Shown here piece by piece: positions 59,855 to 64,000 of a DNA stretch of 64,000 nucleotides. Under the pieces are notes generated by a model. The model made no database searches and had not been told where the DNA came from. It worked only from the letters and a program-made list of their open reading frames with translations. Position 1 is the first letter of the stretch. Each line of letters opens with the position of its first letter. The stretch comes from Afipia sp. Its GTDB lineage: Bacteria; Pseudomonadota; Alphaproteobacteria; Rhizobiales; Xanthobacteraceae. Position numbers and translations under genes: made by a program. Location: NCBI GenBank assembly GCA_024707075.1, contig JANQAK010000003.1:1240001-1304000 (forward strand), given 5' to 3'.

Positions 59855-61525
59855 TTATCCCGCCGCCTTGAGCAGGCGTTCCGCCGCCGCCCGCGCCTCG
59901 GCGGTGATCTCCGCGCCCGCCAGCATCCGCGCGATTTCCTCGCGGCGGTGATCCTTGGCCAGCGTCGCCACGCGCGTCGCCACGCGCTTGCCCCTGTCGA
60001 GTGCATCCTTGGAAATCAGCAGATGCTGATCCGCACGCGCGGCGACCTGCGGCGCATGGGTCACGGCCATGACCTGAACCTTCTCGGCCAGCCGCGCCAG
60101 CCGCGCGCCGATGGCGTCGGCCACCGCGCCGCCCACGCCGGTGTCGATCTCGTCGAACACCAGTGTCGGCGCGGAGCCGCGATCCGACAGCACCACCTTC
60201 AGCGCCAGCAGGAAGCGCGACAGCTCGCCGCCGGACGCGACCTTCATCAGCGGACCCGGCCTGGTGCCCGGATTGGTCTGCACCCAGAATTCGACGCGGT
60301 CGAAGCCCTGCGGTCCCGGCGACGCCGGATCGGATTCAATCTGCGTGGAAAACTTCGCGCGCTCCAGCTTAAGTGGCGCAAGCTCGGCGTTGACCGCCTT
60401 GTTGAGCTTCTCGGCGGCCTTGTTGCGCGCGGCAGAGAGCTTTTGCGCGGCGGCGTCATAGGCCTTGTCGGCGGCAGCGACGTCCTTCTCCAGCACCTTC
60501 AGCCGGTCTGCGCCGGCATCGATCAGTGCGACATCCGAGGCGTAGCGCTGTGCCAGCGCCGCAAGCCCGTCCACCGGCGTCGAGTATTTCCGCGCCGCCG
60601 CCCGCAGCGCGAACAGGCGCTCCTCGATGCGCTCGAGTTCGCGCGGATCGAAGTCGGCGGCGATCAGCGCCGCATTGAGATGCTGGTCGGCTTCTTCCAT
60701 CGCGTTGATCGCGGCGTCCATCGCCTTCACCGCCGGTTCGATCAGCGCGGGCGCCGTGCTCGCGCGGCGCTCCAGCCGGCGCACCGCGGCCGCAAGGGTG
60801 GAGATCGGCGAGTTCGGCCCGACCACCGCCGCCAGCGCCTCGCGCAAATCCTCGGCGACCTTCTCGCCCTGCATCATCACGCTGCGGCGCTCCGCCAGCG
60901 AGGTCTCCTCGCCGTCCTGCGGATTGAGTTTCTTCAGTTCCTCGGAGGCATGGCGCAGGTAATCCGCCTCGCGCGCGGCGCGCTCCATGCCGGCGCGATG
61001 CTCGTCCAGCGCGGCGCGCGCGGTGCGGCGCGCCTCCCACAGCGCCTCGACCGCGCCGACATCCTTTTCGAGCGCGGCGAAGGCATCGAGCAGCCGCCGG
61101 TGCGTCGCGGTGTCCACCAGCGCGCGCTCGTCGTGCTGGCCGTGGATTTCCACCAAGGTGGTTCCGATCGCCTTCAATGTCTGCACGCTGATGGTCTGGT
61201 CGTTGAGGAAGGCGCGGGTGCGCCCGTCGGCGAACTGCACCCGGCGCAGGATCATCTCGCCGGAATCCTCGAATCCGTTGTCGCGCAGGATGACGTTGGC
61301 GGGATGCTTCTTCGGAACCTCGAACACCGCCGTCACCTGTCCCTGCTCCGCGCCGTGGCGGACCAGGCTGGCGTCGCCGCGCCCGCCGAGAGCCAAAGCA
61401 AACGCATCCAGCAGGATGGATTTGCCCGCGCCGGTTTCACCGGTGAGGACAGCAAGGCCTTTGAGGAAATCGATATCAAGCCGCTCGATCAGGACGATGT
61501 CACGGATCGAAAGCCGGGCCAGCAT
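59855..61525 (-). CDS. recN: DNA repair protein RecN
   Basis: A 556-residue SMC-like ATPase used in double-strand break repair. Start MLARLSIRDIVLIERLDIDFLKG leads to Walker A LTGETGAGKSILLDAFAL near residue 33. A coiled-coil middle (about 150-350) follows, and the C-terminal signature SGGELSRFLLALKVVL near residue 409 and Walker B LVFDEIDTGVGG near residue 433 complete the ATPase. Length matches E. coli RecN (553). It is about 150 bases after bamD and 100 bases before ligA on the same strand. Confidence 0.96.
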   Translation of the reverse strand: MLARLSIRDIVLIERLDIDFLKGLAVLTGETGAGKSILLDAFALALGGRGDASLVRHGAEQGQVTAVFEVPKKHPANVILRDNGFEDSGEMILRRVQFADGRTRAFLNDQTISVQTLKAIGTTLVEIHGQHDERALVDTATHRRLLDAFAALEKDVGAVEALWEARRTARAALDEHRAGMERAAREADYLRHASEELKKLNPQDGEETSLAERRSVMMQGEKVAEDLREALAAVVGPNSPISTLAAAVRRLERRASTAPALIEPAVKAMDAAINAMEEADQHLNAALIAADFDPRELERIEERLFALRAAARKYSTPVDGLAALAQRYASDVALIDAGADRLKVLEKDVAAADKAYDAAAQKLSAARNKAAEKLNKAVNAELAPLKLERAKFSTQIESDPASPGPQGFDRVEFWVQTNPGTRPGPLMKVASGGELSRFLLALKVVLSDRGSAPTLVFDEIDTGVGGAVADAIGARLARLAEKVQVMAVTHAPQVAARADQHLLISKDALDRGKRVATRVATLAKDHRREEIARMLAGAEITAEARAAAERLLKAAG

Positions 61526-61678
61526 GCGGGGTGAGTCCTGCGTCAGTGTGTCGTCCGGCGAAGCGGAATCCAGTTCGCCGCGAACGGTACTCTAATCAAA
61601 AACCGGCGCGGATTCTAACCGCAAAAGCGGTTTCCACTCTCAAGCCGGGTCCGGGGATGCTTTTGCCGAATGGCGCGA

Positions 61679-62572
61679 TCAGCCGAGGCCGACCTTCTTG
61701 AACGCGCGGCTGATCCAGGACGCCTTGTTTTCAGACGGTTCGGTTCCGCCCGACCTTACAAGATTGTAGGCGTCCTTGTACCAGCGGCTATCCGGAAAGT
61801 TGTGGCCAAGCACGGCGGCGGCGGTCTCGGCCTCGTTGACGATGCCGATCGCCATATAAGCCTCGGTCAGGCGCGCCAGCGCCTCTTCGACGTGCCGCGT
61901 GGTCTGGTACTGCGTCACCACAACCTTGAAGCGGTTGATGGCGGCGGTGTAGTCCTTCTTGTCCATGTAGTAGCGGCCGACCGTCATTTCCTTGCCGGCG
62001 AGCTGGTCGCGCGCGGCCTCGATCTTCTTCTTGGCGCTGTTGGCGTATTCCGAGGTCGGATACTTGCGGATCACTTCTTCAAGCGCGGCGATGGCCTTCT
62101 CGGTGCGGCTCTGGTCGCGCGAAACGTCGGGAATCTGGTCGAAGTTGGAAGCCGCGATCAGGTACTGGGCATAGGCGGCGTCCGGGCTGCCGGGATGCAG
62201 CGCGACGTAACGGTTGGCCGACGAAATGCACTCGTCGTAGTCGCCGCCTTCGTAAGCCGCATAGGCCGACATCAACAGCGACTTGCGCGCCCACTCCGAA
62301 TACGGATGCTGGCGATCGACTTCCTCGAACTTCTTGGCGGCCGACTTGCGATCGCCCTTCTTGTTCATCAGGTACAAGCCCTCGTTGTAGAGCTTGTCCG
62401 CCGGCTCATCGACGAAGGTCTCGTCCTTGGCGAAGAACTTGTCCCACAGCGCGCCGCCGCCGCATCCGCTCAGCGGCACGGTCAGGACCATCAGCCCGAA
62501 CGCCAGCCGCGCGTGACGGGCAAAGCCGCTGTTGCGGGCCAGATCGGAAAATTTGCGCAGTTCAAGCGTCAT
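61679..62572 (-). CDS. bamD: Outer membrane assembly lipoprotein BamD
   Basis: A 297-residue lipoprotein of the BAM complex. A basic start leads to a lipobox, VPLSGCGGG, with Cys near residue 37. TPR-like repeats follow: LYNEGLYLMNKKGDRKSAAKKFEEV-type near residue 60, then YSEWARKSLLMSAYAAYEGGDYDECI-type and TEKAIAALEEVIRKYPTSEYA-type. BamD helps insert beta-barrel proteins. I use ATG 62572; upstream codons have no support. It lies 238 bases after lpxC. Confidence 0.93.
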   Translation of the reverse strand: MTLELRKFSDLARNSGFARHARLAFGLMVLTVPLSGCGGGALWDKFFAKDETFVDEPADKLYNEGLYLMNKKGDRKSAAKKFEEVDRQHPYSEWARKSLLMSAYAAYEGGDYDECISSANRYVALHPGSPDAAYAQYLIAASNFDQIPDVSRDQSRTEKAIAALEEVIRKYPTSEYANSAKKKIEAARDQLAGKEMTVGRYYMDKKDYTAAINRFKVVVTQYQTTRHVEEALARLTEAYMAIGIVNEAETAAAVLGHNFPDSRWYKDAYNLVRSGGTEPSENKASWISRAFKKVGLG

Positions 62573-62810
62573 GCGTTTGGCCGACCTGAATATACATCCG
62601 ACGCGCGAGACCGAACCGATCGCGGGTTTTGGGTTGCTGATAAGCCTGATGCCGTCGCTTCGGCACATGCAGTCCCATGGGCTCTTAAAACCATGCCTAT
62701 GTAACTGAAAAAGAGTTCTTAACCAACCGGATAGGGAGACATTTCGCCCGGATTAAGGCGGATCGGCCGACTTGAACGGTGACTTGGTTAAACCCGGAAC
62801 GCTGAGGCGT

Positions 62811-63788
62811 TCAGGACACATCCGGGCCGTAGGCCACGGCGACCATGCCGCCTGCGACATCGGCGTGACCGCGGGCGCGGCGCGCGACAACCGGGCGCTC
62901 GAGCACCGGCTCGGTGGCTTCCACGATTCGCCAGGCATGGCGGTCGGCCATCAGGGCGGTGAGCACGGCATTGTTGAGCTTGTGGCCGCCACGCACCGAG
63001 CGATAGAGCCCGATCAGCGGCAAGCCAGCCAGCGCCAGATCGCCCACCACGTCGAGAACCTTGTGGCGGACGCATTCGTCGGCGTAGCGCAGGCCTTCGG
63101 TGTTCAGAAGGCGGGTTTCGTCAAACACCACGGAATTCTCAAGCGAGGCGCCGAGCGCGTAACCCGCGCTCCAGAGCTTGGCGACATCGCCCATGCAGCC
63201 GAAGGTGCGGGCGCGGCTGATATCACGGCGGAAACTGTCGGGATCGAGATCGAAGGCGTAGGCCTGCCGCCCGATGGGAGAATTGGCAAATTCGATTTCG
63301 AGTTCGGCGCGGAAGCCGCCGGCATAAGGCCGCAGTTCGCCGAACGATTCGCCCTGCACGACTTGCACCGGCTTCAGCACTTCGATGAAACGGCGCGCGG
63401 CGCTCTGCTGCACGATGCCGGCCTGGTCGATGGCCTCGACGAAAGGAGCGGCGCTGCCGTCCATGATCGGCACTTCAGGCCCATCGACTTCGATGGTGGC
63501 ATTATCGACGCCCATGCCGCGCAGCGCGGCCAGAACATGCTCGGCGGTGGAAACCAGCGGACCCTGATGGTCACCCAGCACGGTCGCAAAATCGGTGGCG
63601 ATGACGGAGGACGCGGTGGCCTGGACTTCGCGGGCCTGAGTTTCGCTGTCAGTGCCGGTGCGGATGAAAACGAAACCTGAATTGATGTCGGCGGGTCCCA
63701 TGGTCAGGCTGACCTGCGAACCGGAGTGGACGCCAATGCCCGTCACGGTGACGTGCGACCGGAGCGTTGTCTGCCGACTGGATTTCAT
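62811..63788 (-). CDS. lpxC: UDP-3-O-acyl-N-acetylglucosamine deacetylase
   Basis: A 325-residue zinc enzyme, the committed step of lipid A synthesis. Zinc ligands are seen as His in STAEHVLAALRG near residue 81 and His/Asp in VRHKVLDVVGDL near residue 240; the catalytic His is in RGGHKLNNAVL near residue 265. The start is QTTLRSHVTVTGIGVHSG. I start at ATG 63788; earlier in-frame codons have no match. The region 63789-64000 is gene-free and should hold its promoter. ftsZ would normally lie beyond. Confidence 0.96.
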   Translation of the reverse strand: MKSSRQTTLRSHVTVTGIGVHSGSQVSLTMGPADINSGFVFIRTGTDSETQAREVQATASSVIATDFATVLGDHQGPLVSTAEHVLAALRGMGVDNATIEVDGPEVPIMDGSAAPFVEAIDQAGIVQQSAARRFIEVLKPVQVVQGESFGELRPYAGGFRAELEIEFANSPIGRQAYAFDLDPDSFRRDISRARTFGCMGDVAKLWSAGYALGASLENSVVFDETRLLNTEGLRYADECVRHKVLDVVGDLALAGLPLIGLYRSVRGGHKLNNAVLTALMADRHAWRIVEATEPVLERPVVARRARGHADVAGGMVAVAYGPDVS

Positions 63789-64000
63789 TCCCGCTTGCCC
63801 AAAAGTCTCGTCATCCCGAGTCGCTCTAAACCGCGCGCTTGAACCGAGCTGGTTTCGCCTGTTGAACCGGCGTGCGACCAAGGATCATCCCCAAAGTGCG
63901 AAGACCTTAACCCCTGCACACCAGAGCGCCACTCACGCTTGTTTACAGATTGTTACCCTAAACTCGCCGTATTCATGCCGCCGGTCCGGCTCATTTACCC

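Overview
The window is a high-GC chromosomal segment from an alphaproteobacterium of the order Hyphomicrobiales, most likely the Bradyrhizobium/Rhodopseudomonas/Afipia group (Nitrobacteraceae). This rests on the protein styles (alpha-type SspB adaptor, short class I IlvC, BamD next to LpxC), on TRAP and TctABC solute uptake systems, and on many short palindromic intergenic repeats. It is housekeeping chromosome with accessory transport genes. I saw no rRNA, tRNA, CRISPR array, transposase, integrase or prophage gene.

Layout. 1-4.1 kb: a Spy/CpxP-like periplasmic protein and a DctPQM TRAP transporter. 4.1-5.9 kb: leuA behind a leucine-rich leader peptide. 5.9-7.2 kb: gene-free, repeat-rich DNA. 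7.2-13.3 kb: a frameshifted PPK2 kinase, an osmoprotectant ABC importer with a permease-binding-protein fusion, pyridoxal kinase and a membrane sulfatase-fold enzyme. 13.7-18.9 kb: ilvC, two exporters (LysE and EamA types), then ilvBN behind a classical attenuator with a Val/Leu/Ile leader peptide. 19.2-26.9 kb: miaA/serB (divergent), degP, DUF2065-hflC-hflK, folA-thyA. 27-31.5 kb: TctCAB and a two-gene chromate transporter. 31.9-34.7 kb: sspB, fumC, DUF4169 and a ribbon-helix-helix protein. 34.7-45.5 kb: a giant AsmA-like protein, a CFA-synthase-like methyltransferase, a hydratase/FAD-oxidase pair, a thioesterase, DUF1328 and a UvrD helicase. 45.5-55.4 kb: hicAB, a YadGH-type ABC exporter, two glycine-zipper proteins, an L,D-transpeptidase, a membrane-fused spermidine-synthase-like protein, a PYROXD2-like oxidoreductase and prmA. 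55.6-64 kb: aminopeptidase P, ligA, recN, bamD, lpxC.

Most unusual signals. (1) Seven DnaA-box-like TGTG sites, all in one orientation and spaced near multiples of a helical turn, in the 160 bp before prmA. (2) Two unlinked copies of a two-hairpin element with compensatory base changes in the stems. (3) A palindromic repeat unit inserted in frame inside the uvrD-type helicase between motifs II and III. (4) Two uncatalogued leader peptides matching the amino acids made by the genes behind them. (5) Six frameshifts in five genes (ppk2, hflK, the AsmA-like gene, a hydratase, and ligA twice), all of the single-extra-base kind and including essential ligA. This looks more like sequencing or assembly overcalls than gene decay, so base-level detail in the window should be read with care.
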